A stretch of DNA of 64,000 bases from Acanthochromis polyacanthus (GCF_021347895.1 NC_067119.1:9498534-9562533), one strand, 5' to 3'. Positions 13,591 to 24,209 are shown, counted from the stretch's first letter. The notes: generated by a model not told the origin, from the sequence alone. Numbers and translations are program-made.

Positions 13591-14737
13591 ATAGTTAAAT
13601 TAACCAAACTTCTGGTGCATCAATCTTCCCTGCCAGTGTCCATAAAAACAGGGTTTGTATTATATGTTCATAATAGAAAATTGATATTTTGAAGAAAATC
13701 TTGCCCAATTTAGGTTAACAGTTGAGATTTCTAAAGTGTCGGAAGATATCAGACTTTAAAACAGATTTGCTGATGTGCATGTACACACAAATTCACACAA
13801 ACACACACTTTCCTGAGGGGTCTTCATCTGTCTCCTGTTTCCAGTCTTATTTTCTCATCCACTTTCCCGCCATGTCGCCACCAGGCAAGCCCGACTCCCT
13901 CTTTAACTCTTTGATCATTGATGAGGACATCAGCCATTTTTCTCCCCCCTGTCTCTCTCCCTCGTTCTCTCTTTGATATATTGCGTTTCCTTTTTTTTCT
14001 GAATAAAGATGATCTAAACGCTGCTTGTATTGCACACAGTCCTGTTAGTAGAACAGAAATGTTCAGCTCTGGTCAAATAACCGCTTTCAGCTTTCTTTTA
14101 TCTTGCTGCTCTGTGTGTTTGTCTACGTGTGTGAGAGTACAGATTCCATCCATTCAGTCCTTTGAGAACATGTTCACGCCTGTGCGAGTGTATCAACATC
14201 ATATCCCCCCTATCCTCCTCACGTCTCAGCAAAGATTATGAGCAGTGGAGCTGACTGAAATGACTTTGAATTCTCCAAAGCCCCTAACCCCTGGGAACAT
14301 ACCTGTTCTTGCAAGCCTCAAATGTACAGGTGCCTCATTTCAAAAGGCTACAGCCCTCCTCTCTGTTTCTCCCTCACTCCTTTTCCTCTCATTTTCTCCC
14401 CCAAACCCCCTCCCTCTCCCTGCTCCTCCACCTCCTTATGGCTGCAACTTTACCCCTCGACTGAACTAGAGGCCTTTTGAAATACCTCCGCTGGTCTAGT
14501 CTGCACTTCAAAGTCGACTTTCACCCTCCAGCCAGATCCGAGGGGGCGTTCCGACCAGGAAAGGGCCCGGCCCCTGAATAGTTAGGACTTCAAAGTCTGC
14601 AGCATTTAGTTATGAGCTATTTGAAACTTGGAGAGCACCCTTAAAAAAGAAAAAAAGAGTAGGCGATTGATGCTATCGTTTGTCCACTGTGAAGCTGATA
14701 TTGTAATTAGAATTGTCTGATCTTTTCAGATAAAATT
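13591..14737. other. Intergenic, compositionally mixed
   Basis: Pyrimidine-rich stretches occur near 13930-13980 and 14360-14440. Short frames on both strands read as low-complexity Ser/Pro-rich peptides without domains. No gene was supported. Confidence 0.45.
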
Positions 14738-14739
14738 TA

Positions 14740-15089
14740 CACTACCGTTCAAATATTTGAGGTCACCCAGACAATTTCATGTTTTCCACGAAAACTCACA
14801 ATTTTATTCATGTGCTAACATAACTGCACAAGAGTTTTCTAATCATTAACGAGCCTTTCAGCACCATTAGCTAACACAATGTAGCATTAGAACACAGGAG
14901 TGATGGTTGCTGGAAATGTTCCTCTGTACCCCTATGGAGATATTCCATTAAAAATCAGCTGTTTCCAGCTACAATAGTCATTTACCACATGAACAATGTC
15001 GAGACTGTATTTCTGGTTTTTTTGAAAAAAAAATGCTTTCCTTTCAAACATAAGGACATTTCTAAGTGACCAAACTTTGAACAGTAGTG
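14740..15089. mobile_element. Tc1/mariner-type MITE with TA duplication
   Basis: The left end CACTACCGTTCAAATATTTG and the right end CAAACTTTGAACAGTAGTG are inverted repeats, flanked on both sides by TA (14738-14739 and 15090-15091). The left end continues into GGTCACCCAGACAATTTC, and the right arm, read in reverse complement, keeps a matching GGTCAC. The CACTACCGTTCAAA terminus is typical of abundant fish Tc1-like elements. At 350 bp it has no transposase frame and would have depended on an enzyme made elsewhere. Confidence 0.9.
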
Positions 15090-15091
15090 TA

Positions 15092-15784
15092 TCTCAAAGT
15101 TTTTATAGCACTTTTAATTGCACAACTTTTTTTTTTTTTTTTTTTTTTACCCATTTTATCTATGGGTTTATTTTCTATTTCCCTTCTTTCATTTTTAGTC
15201 TTTACAGCTGACCACATTCAATAATTTACTTCACAGTGAGCGGTAAATTTAGATTTTGGACACTTACCTGTCCAATGTGTTCAGGAGATCATACAAAAGT
15301 GGCTATGTTAAAAATGTAGTTTACCATTTAAATAAAAGGTGTAATCTTACCATTGCCACCATTAAAAACCAACACATATCTTGCTAGCTTGATTACTGGA
15401 CTAATTTTGATTTTACACAAGTACAGATTTCTATTAAGTGGTGACTTTTTTCTCATTACGACATAAGAAATTGGCTGCATTAACAAAATATTTTTTAAAA
15501 CAAGTTCATAATCTTGTAATCTACATTTTTCAGTAAACAGCTATATTTTCTGCTCTGTGCTGTCAGAAGCTGATCCTGAAGGAAATTTATTGAAATAAAT
15601 TCCACTTTTACACAGATACAGATATTTAATTTTCTTTAAATAGTGAAATTCTTCTGATTACAACTCGAGAGTCATTTCAAGAACACAGCCTGAGTGCAAA
15701 TATTTCTGTTTTTAACCCAATACAGAGACACATGCTTTTACTACCTGCAGGACTTAATAATGCTCTGCTATCTGATTTCATTAA
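15092..15784. other. Intergenic, AT-rich
   Basis: Contains a poly-T run at about 15127-15149. Nothing else was recognised. Confidence 0.5.
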
Positions 15785-16345
15785 GAAGAATATGTCGCAG
15801 AACTTGAACTGATTTTGAGATCTTTTTATTGGTACACAAAGCCCTCAATGGTCTTGGTCCTACGATTTTTTTTATCCTATGAACCATCTTGTAGCCCCAG
15901 GTCTTCTGCTCGTGGCATTTTAATTCAACCCAAAGTGAGAACAAAAACACAGTGAGGCATCCTTTTGTTATTTTGGTCTTTGTTTTTGGAAAAAAAAACC
16001 TAGCTGAAGACCTGAGGACAGCAGAGAACGTGGATATTTTTAAAAGCAAACTCAAACCTTACCTTTCCAGTTTGAAGCTTAGTTGATTTATTTGCATGTT
16101 TATTATACAGTTTAGTGTGTTTTATGAGTCTTTTAACGTTTCATTTTTGAAGTGTTTCCTTGTAGCATTTATTTCTCCATGAGTGTTTCCTTAGTTATCA
16201 GTCCCTGTTTTTATTGAGTCATTCATTTGTAATATTGTGTTTGGAGGGAAATTGGGTGGGATTTTGTTTTTGCTGTGTTGTGAAGCGCTTTGTGTTACAT
16301 TCTATTTGTAAGACACAGAAAGCGTCTGCTTGATTGATTGTCAAA
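15785..16345 (+). mobile_element. LINE (L2-like) 3' end, decayed
   Basis: Frame fragments on the plus strand spell HKALNGLGP (15835-15861) and a later LAEDLRTAENVDIFKSKLKP-like stretch (about 16000-16060), matching the C-terminal tail of L2/Rex-type reverse transcriptase ORFs. The non-coding tail has GAAGCGCTTTGTGTTACATT and ends in short TGATTGATTG repeats, as L2-type elements do. Stops and frameshifts interrupt the frame, so it is dead. It is a 5'-truncated insertion; the exact clade is not resolved. Confidence 0.7.
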
Positions 16346-17439
16346 TATGAAACTAACAAGTAATTCAGTTCAATAAGTAGCATCAACTTTGACTATAGAA
16401 TTTATCAGAAGTGCTACAAATGCTGAAGATCTTTCATCTTCACAATACAGGCTTTATATAAAGATGGATAAATTGGCACTTCTTCCTTCCACTGTGCTAA
16501 AATGAAGACATAATAACACAGAAATGGCTGCTGGCATCTCCTGATGTCACTGGAAACCAGAGTCTGCTCAGTAGTGAGCGTCGGGAGGCGGAGATGTGGC
16601 GTCAAAGTCCTGGCTTTTGCATAGCTGAAGCTGTGACAGCAGTGAGATTGAACCAACACAGCACAGACGAGATGCTTAAACAATGAGCTGGCCTTTGTTT
16701 GAGCATCTCCAGGAATGCAGATTTGTGTGACAATTCTCCCCTTCACATATTCACATTGTTTTCACGCTCGCATGTTTAAAAAATGATCAGTTCTAGCTGT
16801 TAAAACTTCGTGAAAGCTCATTCGTGTGTGAAGGCACTCCATAAATAATGTTGTTATCAAAGCGCTGTCCTTCATCCCTCCCTCGGTACTGGTATGTTTT
16901 TTCCCCCCCATCTGTCCTCTCAACTTGTAATTCATTGCAGAACATTTCATGAGAGTTTCCCACTGTGGTTTGCGCAGTGACATCATTGCAAACATGCAAC
17001 ATACTCGGAGCCGGCTGGAGTCAATAGTCATCCCCATGCTGTGTCATCATGGGGAAAACATCTCCCATAATTCTGGGGGGCTGCTGGGCCCCTTAATTGC
17101 TTTATGTAATAATATGCTGCAGTGATGCGCTCTTCTGGGAGCCATGAATGTAAATGCTCCCCCTCCTCATCATCTCCTTTCTTCATTAAAACATAAATTT
17201 AGCGCCATGCCAACAAAGGGACAATTCACAGAGTCTGGGAGCCCTGGTTTGATGCTGCACAGAGCCCACTGAAGGACACATTCAGATGTTCCCTTTGGAT
17301 ATTATTAGTAACCCGTGATCTTGTGTCTATTTCTTATTTATTTATTTATTTATCCAGCCGAGGCAGCTAAGGCCAAATCCTTATTCCCAGTGACATGCTG
17401 GAGGGGCAGCGGGGGGTGGATCGGGGGATGCATTTTGAT
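16346..17439. other. Intergenic, possible conserved non-coding element
   Basis: The stretch around 17040-17280 has less repeat-like, mixed composition with homeodomain-type words (TTAATTGC, ATTAAAACAT, AATTCA), and no coding signature on either strand. This is the look of vertebrate conserved elements, but conservation cannot be seen from one sequence. A short (TTTA)n lies at 17334-17352. Confidence 0.25.
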
Positions 17440-19500
17440 ATCTGGCTGAAAATCTAGCAAACACAACAAAAAGACAGTTTTATTTCCATATAATGTGATT
17501 ATATTGCCCTTAGGAGATGGTTTGTGAATTCATAGAAAAACACTGCATTTACCATGGAGAATATACAGCTGTTTAGCTGTTGTGTCGCTCTTCAAAATAC
17601 ATTCTTATTCTCACACTGTCCTCATGTAGGGATTGTTAGTTCTAAGTGCAATCGGTCCACAACTTTGGTACAGGGTGACGTGTTGCGGTGCCACTGGATG
17701 GCAAAAATAGATGCCAGTATCAAAAAAAAAGGCTCATGTTCATGCTTCTATCGATTACTGATGCTGTACTTGCAGAAAAATAATGACTCCACCTTTAAGA
17801 TGGGTGACAGATGAATGGGAAAGCCAATATAAAGTGTCCTCTAAGGTGTTAAGACCGCCAAACGTAAATAAAGGACAGTTTTATTTTCTTTTAAGCATTG
17901 ATATCATCATATTCCCCTTAGAAAAAAACAGTCTTCAAGATAAATTCATCTAAAAATGCATCTATGTTGGGTGAAACTGAGTAGAATCCAGTTAGCTTTA
18001 GGGTTGCAACTAGCCGTTATTAGAACCATTCATTTGGCATCATTTTCAGTAATAATCTTGCGTGAAGATGGTGTCACAGTGTTCATAAACCCAAAGCGAT
18101 GTTGGTAAATTGCTTGTTTTGTTTTCATATAAATATTGATGTAATAATATTTCCCTCAGAAAAAACAGCCTCACCCTGTACTTGCTACAAAACAGTCACT
18201 CCACCTTCAGTATGTACAGATGAGTGACAGATTAAAGGAAAAGCGAACATCAAGCGTGTTAGTAAGACATTGAGGTCACCAAACATGAATCAAGGACATT
18301 TTTTTTCATATAAGCATTGATGTAGTTATATTACCCTTAGAAAAAACAGCCTTCAAGATAAATTCATCTAAAAACTGCGCCTATGTTGGGTGAAACTGAG
18401 TAGAATCTACATTTCTGACATATAAAGTGAGTCAAGAAGGTTTAGGGTTGCAACTACCCATTATTAGAACCATTCTTTAGTTTACAGTAATAATCTTGTC
18501 TGAAAATGGTGTCACAGTTTCCGAAAGCCCAAAATGATGTTGGTAAATAACTTGTTTTGTTGGATACACAGTCTAAAATGCCAACAAAACACTCCAAAAG
18601 CAGCAAATTCTCCATATCCGGAGGTAGGAAATCTAGCGTTTTGACTGAAATGATTTGATTATCAGTGTAGTTGTTCCAGCTCTCTGGTTTACAGAGTCAG
18701 AAGAGAGGATTTTCTTTTTACAGTTTCCATAACAGCATTAATACAATAATAGTCTCCTTACAAAAAAAACATCTGACCCTGTACTTGCAGCAAAAAGATG
18801 AGTCTAAATTCAGTATGTACCGACAGGTGACAGATTAAAGGAAAAGCCAATGTAAAGTGTCTCTCTCAGGTGTCAAGGCCACCAAACATAAATAAAGGAC
18901 TTTTTTTTCCATATAAGCATTGATATAATTGTATTCCCCTTAGGAAAAAAAAACAGTCTTCAAGATAAATGAATCTAAATATTGCATCCATGTTGAGTTA
19001 AACTAAGTAGAATCTACAGATTTGACACATAAGTCAAGAAGGTTTAGTGTTGCAACTAACCATTATTAGAACCATGTATTTGGTATTGTTTACAGTAATA
19101 ATCTTACCTGCAAAATACAATCACAGTTTCCAAAAGCCCAAAATGATGTTTGTAAATGGCTTGTTTTATTTGATACACAGTCTAAAATGCCAACAAAATA
19201 CTTCAAAAGCAGCAAATTCCCCAAATTCAGAAGTGGAAAATCTAGCGTTTTGAGTAGAATCATTCGTCTGGCGTACTTTTCAGTGATAAGACCAAAGTGA
19301 TGTTGCTAAATAGCTTGTTTTGTTGGACTCACAGTCTAAAATGCTATCAAATTATTCCAGAAGCGCCAAATTCCCCAAATCCAGAGGTGGAACTGTGTGG
19401 AAAATCTGGCATTTTGACTCAAATGGTTAATCGACCATCAAAGTAGTTGTTCCAGCTCTGGCTAGGTTTACATTACAGAGTCAGAAGAGAGGAGAGGGGA
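17440..19500 (+). repeat. Local cluster of about three diverged repeat units
   Basis: The same ordered blocks recur: CAGATGGGTGACAG, AATAAAGGAC, AAGCATTGAT, CTTCAAGATAAATTCATC, GGGTGAAACTGAGTAGAATC, GGGTTGCAACTA, CATTATTAGAACCATT, AAAGCCCAAAATGATGTTGG, CTTGTTTTGTTGGA and TCCAGCTCTGG. Copies of the CTTCAAGATAAAT block start near 17930, 18350 and 18957. Units differ in length by internal deletions. TAGGGTTGCAACTA at 17999 and 18443 resembles the TAGGGCTGCAACTA terminus of the hAT-type element at 55002, so the family may be hAT-derived. Confidence 0.65.
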
Positions 19501-21639
19501 AAAAGAGTGTTTGACTAGAAGAGAACAGAGGAAGAGAGCTGTGCAGCTTTGTAATATCACACGAAACATCTTAAATCAGCCAGTGAATCCTACTTAAGCT
19601 CAGATAGGAAAAGAAAACAGCCTGTTGGGAGAGATGGCACAGTAATACGCGGAGCTGAGCCAGCTATCATCCCTCAAAGCCATTCTCATCCTCAGCACTC
19701 TCTCAGCCTAAACAAGCAGACAGCTGATTCTTCTCAGGGTGGCCTGAGTTTAGACACTGCTGTGGACAGAGCGGAGCGTCAGGAGAGCATCCACAGCTGC
19801 TGGGGAAAGAAAATCTGACAATTTGTTAGCATGGAAGCAAGGAAATCGGGTGTATTTTCTGAAAGTAGCATCTTTTTCACAACTTTAAAAAGCCACAAAC
19901 TGACCAAACAGTGACTATAAACTCTTAAAATAAGTCGATAACAAACTAAAGAATGAAAAAGTTACTGCGGGTTGGAAACTTGCAGCAACCAGCAGAGGGC
20001 AGACTTGCAATAAAAGAGGAATAAGTCCCCTCAGTGAGTAATTGGATCGCTGTAACTTGTTGTCCTAATGTATTCTGTGGACCTTTATTAAGCTGATTAT
20101 GTAAATCTAATTTAATTTCATCATTACGCCTGCAGGCATTGTTCCTTCAAAGTCCCATCATTTATTTATTTATTCATCCTGGATCATAATGTGTCTGTAT
20201 TTGACATTTGAGTGTGAGGAGAAGAGACGACTGTCACAAGGCAGTAGTAGGAGACATGTGGTGTGGATCAGGCTTCATAAAGCTGACTGACATCTAATGC
20301 GATCTGTAAATTATTGTCATGCCGGAGGCGCTGAAGAACTTCTTAAGTTTCAGCTTTGAATTGTTTTCCACCCCCCTTTTTCCCTTCTTCTTCTTCTTTT
20401 TTTCTTTGAGTCCAAACACATGTTGACCATCACGCTTCCAGAGTCGGCTGCATTCTTGACCTAAAAAGTCCTCACAGTTGGTTTTCATAATCACACTGCC
20501 ACACAGCTGACAGCAAGATGAAACCTTGTTTTCTGGGCTTTTTTGGACGCTAATCACTGCGCAGAGCTCAGCCTTCGTTTGGGAGTTTTTCTTTGCAAGA
20601 GACCAATGTGGTAGAACTACTGGAGATAGGGTTCTGCAAAGTGGAATCACTCAGTTTGGTGCATTATTGTTGTGTAATACTTAAAAAAGGGCCTACTTTG
20701 TGATTAAAATAAGAGACTGCACTGTTCATTTCACCACACTGAAGGCAGAACAATGAACTTACAGTATCACGATCACTCGCATGGTACTTTGAGATCTTTT
20801 CAGTCGCACAAAGATTTGAATTTTTTTTATTTTTCTTGAAGGCCTGAAAAGAAAGTGCATGTTTATCTATTGTTCAAGACACAGTGTGCTTATTTTCTGA
20901 CATATAATGAAGTCTCAGACACGGTGGAAGAAAAGGCACCAAGCAGAAGACGTTCTCCAGGAACTGGTCACCATGACAGTTTCACAATAGCTTCTTTATT
21001 GTGAACAGAGAATGATTGAAAAATAATATGTCTGCAGTACATAACGGCAACAGTTAGAGTAAAAATGACAATTGCAGGATGCATCTTTTAAAGAGCGGAT
21101 GATGAAACTCATCTTCATCAATAAACGCGTGATGAATCGTGAATCATAAACCGCTCCGGCTATTATAACTTTTCCATCCAGCCGCAAATTTGAGTTTCTG
21201 CAGATAGAAATTATGTCAAATTACATTTAAGCGTTTAGAGGTTTGTAAAATGCCTAAAATGATCTATGATTAGCTTGTCGGGCCCGTCTTGATGACGACA
21301 ACTACTCTGAAGATCAAAGGCGACAGTTAATTGGAGATCCATCTGTCTAAAGACCGTGTGCACGATTATACGAGTCTAAGTGAACTGCTTTCAACTCAGG
21401 AGCAGCACAACAACTCAGGAATGGAAGCTACTCAAAGAAAAGTAAAAGATAGATAGGCTGATCTACTCATAATGCTAACCAGATGTTTTTAACTGTGTGT
21501 CTGCTTTGACCCATCAGTTATAATTCTATATTGACTCGTCAACGTGTTCGAAATTTGTCAGAAATTGATGATTGGTTCCACAAAGGTACGACTAAATGAT
21601 GAAATGATTTAGAAGAAGCACTAATGTGTCACTGCTTAG
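19501..21639. other. Intergenic between repeat copies
   Basis: Mostly unique-looking sequence without a gene. It contains a CTCF-like motif at 19988-20002 and an ATCAAAGG word at 21313-21320. A 118-codon open stretch on the minus strand at 20294-20650 has a Lys-rich low-complexity run and no domain; it is not called. Confidence 0.45.
19988..20002 (+). promoter_or_regulatory. CTCF-like motif
   Basis: The plus strand reads ACCAGCAGAGGGCAG, a close match to the vertebrate CTCF core, about 3.8 kb upstream of the znrf3 start codon. Motif only. Confidence 0.4.
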
Positions 21640-22397
21640 ATGGTTATTCGTGAATTCACAGGAAAATATTTTGTTTGTGGTGGAAAATGCACAACTGTTC
21701 AGCTGTTGTGCAACTCTGCAAAATAAATTCTTGTCCTAACATCTTCTTTATGTAGGGAATGTAATTTCTGAGCGCAGTTGGTCCATCATGTTGGCAAAAA
21801 TAACTGCTCAGCCTCAAGGAGACTCAATCTTATTCACGTTTCTCTCGATTACAGATGTGATTGCAGCAAAAATAATGACTCTATCTTTAGTATGTATAGA
21901 TGGGTGACAGATTAAACAAAAATCCATCATAAAGTATCTTAGTAGGGTGTTAGAGCCAACATATGCAGTCAGAACAGCTGAAAAGTTAGCTACACTAGCA
22001 ATAACTAAAGGACAATTTTATCTACAAGTAACCATTGATAGAATTTCATCCCCCTCAGAAAAAACAATCTTCAAGATAAATTTGTCAAAAAATTATGTCC
22101 ACATTGAGTGAAATTGAATTGGTTCCACGGTTTTGACACAAACTAAGTCAATTAGGGTGAGAGTTGCCGCTAACCATTATTATAACCATTCATTTGGCAT
22201 CATTTTCCGCAACAGTTTTGAATGAATATGCTGTCACACTTTCCAATAACCCAAAATATCATTGTAAATAGCTTCTTTTTTGCCTACAGTGCCATCAAAA
22301 CACTCCGAAAGCACCAAATTCTCCAATAGTGGAACTATGCGGGAATATCTGGCATTTTGACCTCAATGGTAACTTGAAGTTCCAGCTCTGTAAAGGT
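21640..22397 (+). repeat. Fourth copy of the 17.4-19.5 kb repeat
   Basis: This carries the same ordered blocks as the cluster 2 kb upstream: GTGAATTCA, ATGTAGGGA, GATGGGTGACAGATTAAA, AATCTTCAAGATAAAT, CCATTATTATAACCATTC, TTTACATTACAG. It is more diverged and has a unique insertion near 21960-22010. It stops abruptly at TTTACATTACAG, directly before the Tc1 transposase remnant. Confidence 0.6.
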
Positions 22398-22784
22398 TTA
22401 CATTACAGTCATTACACCTTCAGCGCGACTTTGACACTGATTCTCCAAGTTTATGCAGCTCTGTTGGTTGAGATCAACCCCATTCTTCAAAAACATATTC
22501 CTTAATTGGTGTTTTGATGTTGGAGTTGGTAAGTACTGGCAAACACATCTCTCTATAATCATGTAGGTATCCAACTGCATTGAGATATGGTGATTTGCGT
22601 CATTTTCATCAAACCCTATAGTGAACCCTTGTGCCCTTTGGATGGAGGCATCCTGAGAGAGACCACCACGATCGTGATAGAAATATGTCACCATTGGAGA
22701 AAAGTAGTTTTCAAGGGGCAAGCGGATCCAAATCATGCCAGCAAAATGTCCCCACGGCATAACAGAGCCACCAGATCCCCTCAC
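22398..22784 (-). pseudogene. Tc1/mariner transposase C-terminal remnant
   Basis: The minus-strand frame starts with GSGGSVMPWGHFAG, matching the conserved GGSVMxWGxF block of Tc1-family DDE transposases. It continues with a FDENDANHH-like stretch, then SKHQLRN and ends NLENQCQSRAEGVMTVM, which lines up with the (L)VESMPRRxEAV tail of the family. The central block with the catalytic aspartate is altered and the DLNPIEHLW block is missing, so it could not make an active enzyme. No terminal inverted repeats were found around it. Old transposon debris next to the local repeat. Confidence 0.7.
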
Positions 22785-23139
22785 TGAAGAGAAATAGGTG
22801 AGTTTTTCCTTTAATTTGTCACCTGATAGATAAGTTGTCTAATATGTATCAATTTATGATGAATGTCAGCGTTTTCCAGATTAAATAAATGTAAATTCAT
22901 CATCAGTGCTTTTAATTCAGAGTTGATTATCTATTAGTTTAGTTAGAATTCTTGGATTTTGTTTGATTAAATTTAAATAGAAAAAAAAGGAATAAGAAAA
23001 CTTTGTACATGCCACTCAAACTGAGAAACCCCTCCCGGCCTGTAGGTGAGCAAATCTTGAATGAGATTGAAAAATTAGCCCGGTTAAATCATGAAGCGTC
23101 CTGAAGAGGGTAGTGTTTGTTTTAAGGTGGTACGGCGGC
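22785..23139. other. AT-rich DNA upstream of promoter
   Basis: No feature recognised. Composition changes to GC- and CpG-richer sequence at about 23120. Confidence 0.5.
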
Positions 23140-23464
23140 TGAAAACGTGTCAAACTCTGGGGGGAAAGCGCCACCGGGCAGCCTGGGATCGCAACTGCGG
23201 ACGAACACGCGGGATCTGCTTCTTGTTCAACTCCAGAACGCGAATCAACTCGGAAACTCGTGCGTAATTTCCACATTTTCCAAACAATGCGTCCCGTCCC
23301 TCTTGTCGGTGCGCACTGGAGTCTGCGGTGCCTCCTTAACTGAGTGCTGGCACTTGAGAGTGGGGAGTGCAAAGGAGAGGGTCAGAAAGAGTGGTGGGTG
23401 GGGATATAACCCTTTTGGGAGAGAGAGGGAAAAAAAACTAAAAAAGAAAAAAAGAAAAAAAAAT

Positions 23465-23470
23465 CACGTG
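23465..23470. promoter_or_regulatory. Canonical E-box CACGTG
   Basis: Palindromic CACGTG, the bHLH-type site bound by MYC/MAX and USF, 327 bp upstream of the znrf3 start codon and 8 bp from the TCF/LEF-type site. Confidence 0.4.
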
Positions 23471-23477
23471 TTTGGAG

Positions 23478-23485
23478 ATCAAAGG
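23478..23485 (+). promoter_or_regulatory. TCF/LEF-type site ATCAAAGG
   Basis: Exact consensus core for TCF/LEF HMG-box factors, in the proximal promoter or leader. Motif only. Confidence 0.45.
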
Positions 23486-23554
23486 AGATCCGCTTTGTAG
23501 AGGAGGAGGAGGAGGAGGGTGAGAAAGAAAGGGAGAGAGGGAGGGAGGGAGAGC

Positions 23555-23587
<33 letters not shown>

Positions 23588-23603
23588 GCAGCGTTTGCAG
23601 GCA

Positions 23604-23609
23604 ATGTAA
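23604..23609 (+). other. Start-stop uORF (ATG-TAA)
   Basis: The first ATG downstream of the purine tract is immediately followed by TAA, with G at -3. Such minimal uORFs hold an initiating ribosome directly at a stop codon and usually lower translation of the main frame. Active only if the transcript starts upstream of this point. Confidence 0.5.
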
Positions 23610-23764
23610 TTGACAAGGCTCGCAGTGGTGAAATAAACACGCTTCAGTCCAGGCGCAGTTTTTTTTATTGCTCAATTCCGACTCTTTTTGACGCATCGCA
23701 CCGCACCGCGCACAGACCTGCTCCCAAATTACCTTCAACCCGATCAATTAATCCGTGTGAAATT

Positions 23765-23800
23765 ATGTCCCGATCGGCGCAGATCCAGCCGGCAAGATGA
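23765..23800 (+). other. uORF overlapping the znrf3 start codon
   Basis: ATG at 23765 (A at -3) opens an 11-codon frame, MSRSAQIQPAR, in the frame offset from znrf3. Its TGA at 23798-23800 overlaps the znrf3 ATG at 23797 as ATGA. A second in-frame znrf3 ATG begins at 23800. The ATGA overlap is a classic geometry for termination-reinitiation or for suppression of the first ATG. Confidence 0.6.
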
Positions 23801-24033
23801 TGATTTTACCAAGGAGAGGCTCAGATCGTGTGCCCGAATCGGTGGTCCCGGTGTTCTTGGTGGTGGTCGCCGCGTCTCTTCTTGGAACCGTTCTCGCCAA
23901 GGATACAGCCTTTGTGGAGGTGGTACTGTTCGAGTCCAGTCCCAATGGAGATTATACTACTTACACGACTGGCTTGCAGGGACGCTTCTCCAAAGCAGGA
24001 GCCACTATCAGCGCGGAGGGGGAGATCGTTCAA
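23797..24033 (+). CDS. znrf3: E3 ubiquitin ligase ZNRF3, first coding exon
   Basis: ZNRF3 is a single-pass membrane RING E3 ligase that ubiquitinates Frizzled receptors at the cell surface, limiting Wnt signalling; R-spondin with LGR4/5/6 removes it. This exon gives 79 residues. Residues 1-34 are a signal peptide with hydrophobic core VPVFLVVVAASLLGTVLA. Residues 35-79, starting KDTAFVEVVLFESSPNGDYT and ending SAEGEIVQ, are the start of the protease-associated-like ectodomain and closely match vertebrate ZNRF3. The exon ends after CAA with donor GTACGT. Human ZNRF3 breaks at the same Q before MHPLGLC, where a shorter human isoform begins. Without splicing, the frame stops 10 codons later. The first of two tandem ATGs is chosen (A at -3). 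The paralogue Rnf43 has a different sequence here. The remaining exons (ectodomain, membrane segment, RING) lie beyond the window. Confidence 0.94.
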
Positions 24034-24209
24034 GTACGTGCAAAAGTCTCCCGTTTTCTCTCTTAAGCAGCCAGGGGAAATGACAAGCGGCGGTCCTGAG
24101 CAACGCAGCCGGGACTCCGGGTTGTAATTTCACCAAGCTGCCCCTTCTTAAACTTTTTTTTTCCCCAGAGGACGAAAGGAAAAGAGGGGTTGACTAGAGT
24201 TTTGGATAT

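Larger units (their letters stand above)
23417..23588 (+). repeat. Purine tract with (GGA)n and (GA)n
   Basis: Almost uninterrupted A/G on the plus strand: an A-rich part (23429-23463), (GGA)n at 23500-23518 and (GA)n at about 23550-23587. Mirror-type homopurine tracts like this can form triplex DNA or R-loops. Its position in or beside the 5' leader is unusual and could affect transcription or mRNA structure. Confidence 0.85.
23140..23796 (+). promoter_or_regulatory. znrf3: znrf3 promoter and 5' leader (CpG-rich)
   Basis: CpG density rises sharply from about 23120 and stays high through exon 1. A TATA-like GGATATAAC lies at 23402-23410, followed by about 190 bp of nearly pure purine (23415-23588) with (GGA)n and (GA)n runs. 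Inside it are a CACGTG E-box (23465-23470) and ATCAAAGG (23478-23485), a consensus TCF/LEF site. ZNRF3 is a known direct target of Wnt/beta-catenin signalling, so a TCF site here fits its feedback role. The transcription start is not defined; the uORFs below assume that it lies upstream of 23600. Confidence 0.55.

Noticed and set aside
23409..23420. CCCTTTTGGG as an SRF (CArG) site
   Set aside because: Only four T residues between CC and GG where CArG needs six A/T positions.
24034..24066. znrf3 reading frame continuing past the exon to a stop
   Set aside because: The family sequence stops matching exactly at the GTACGT donor; the 10 extra codons are intron.
23688..24127. Other long frames overlapping znrf3 exon 1
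   Set aside because: Shadows of the CpG-rich exon in other registers. Only the 23797 frame matches a known protein and ends at a proper splice donor.
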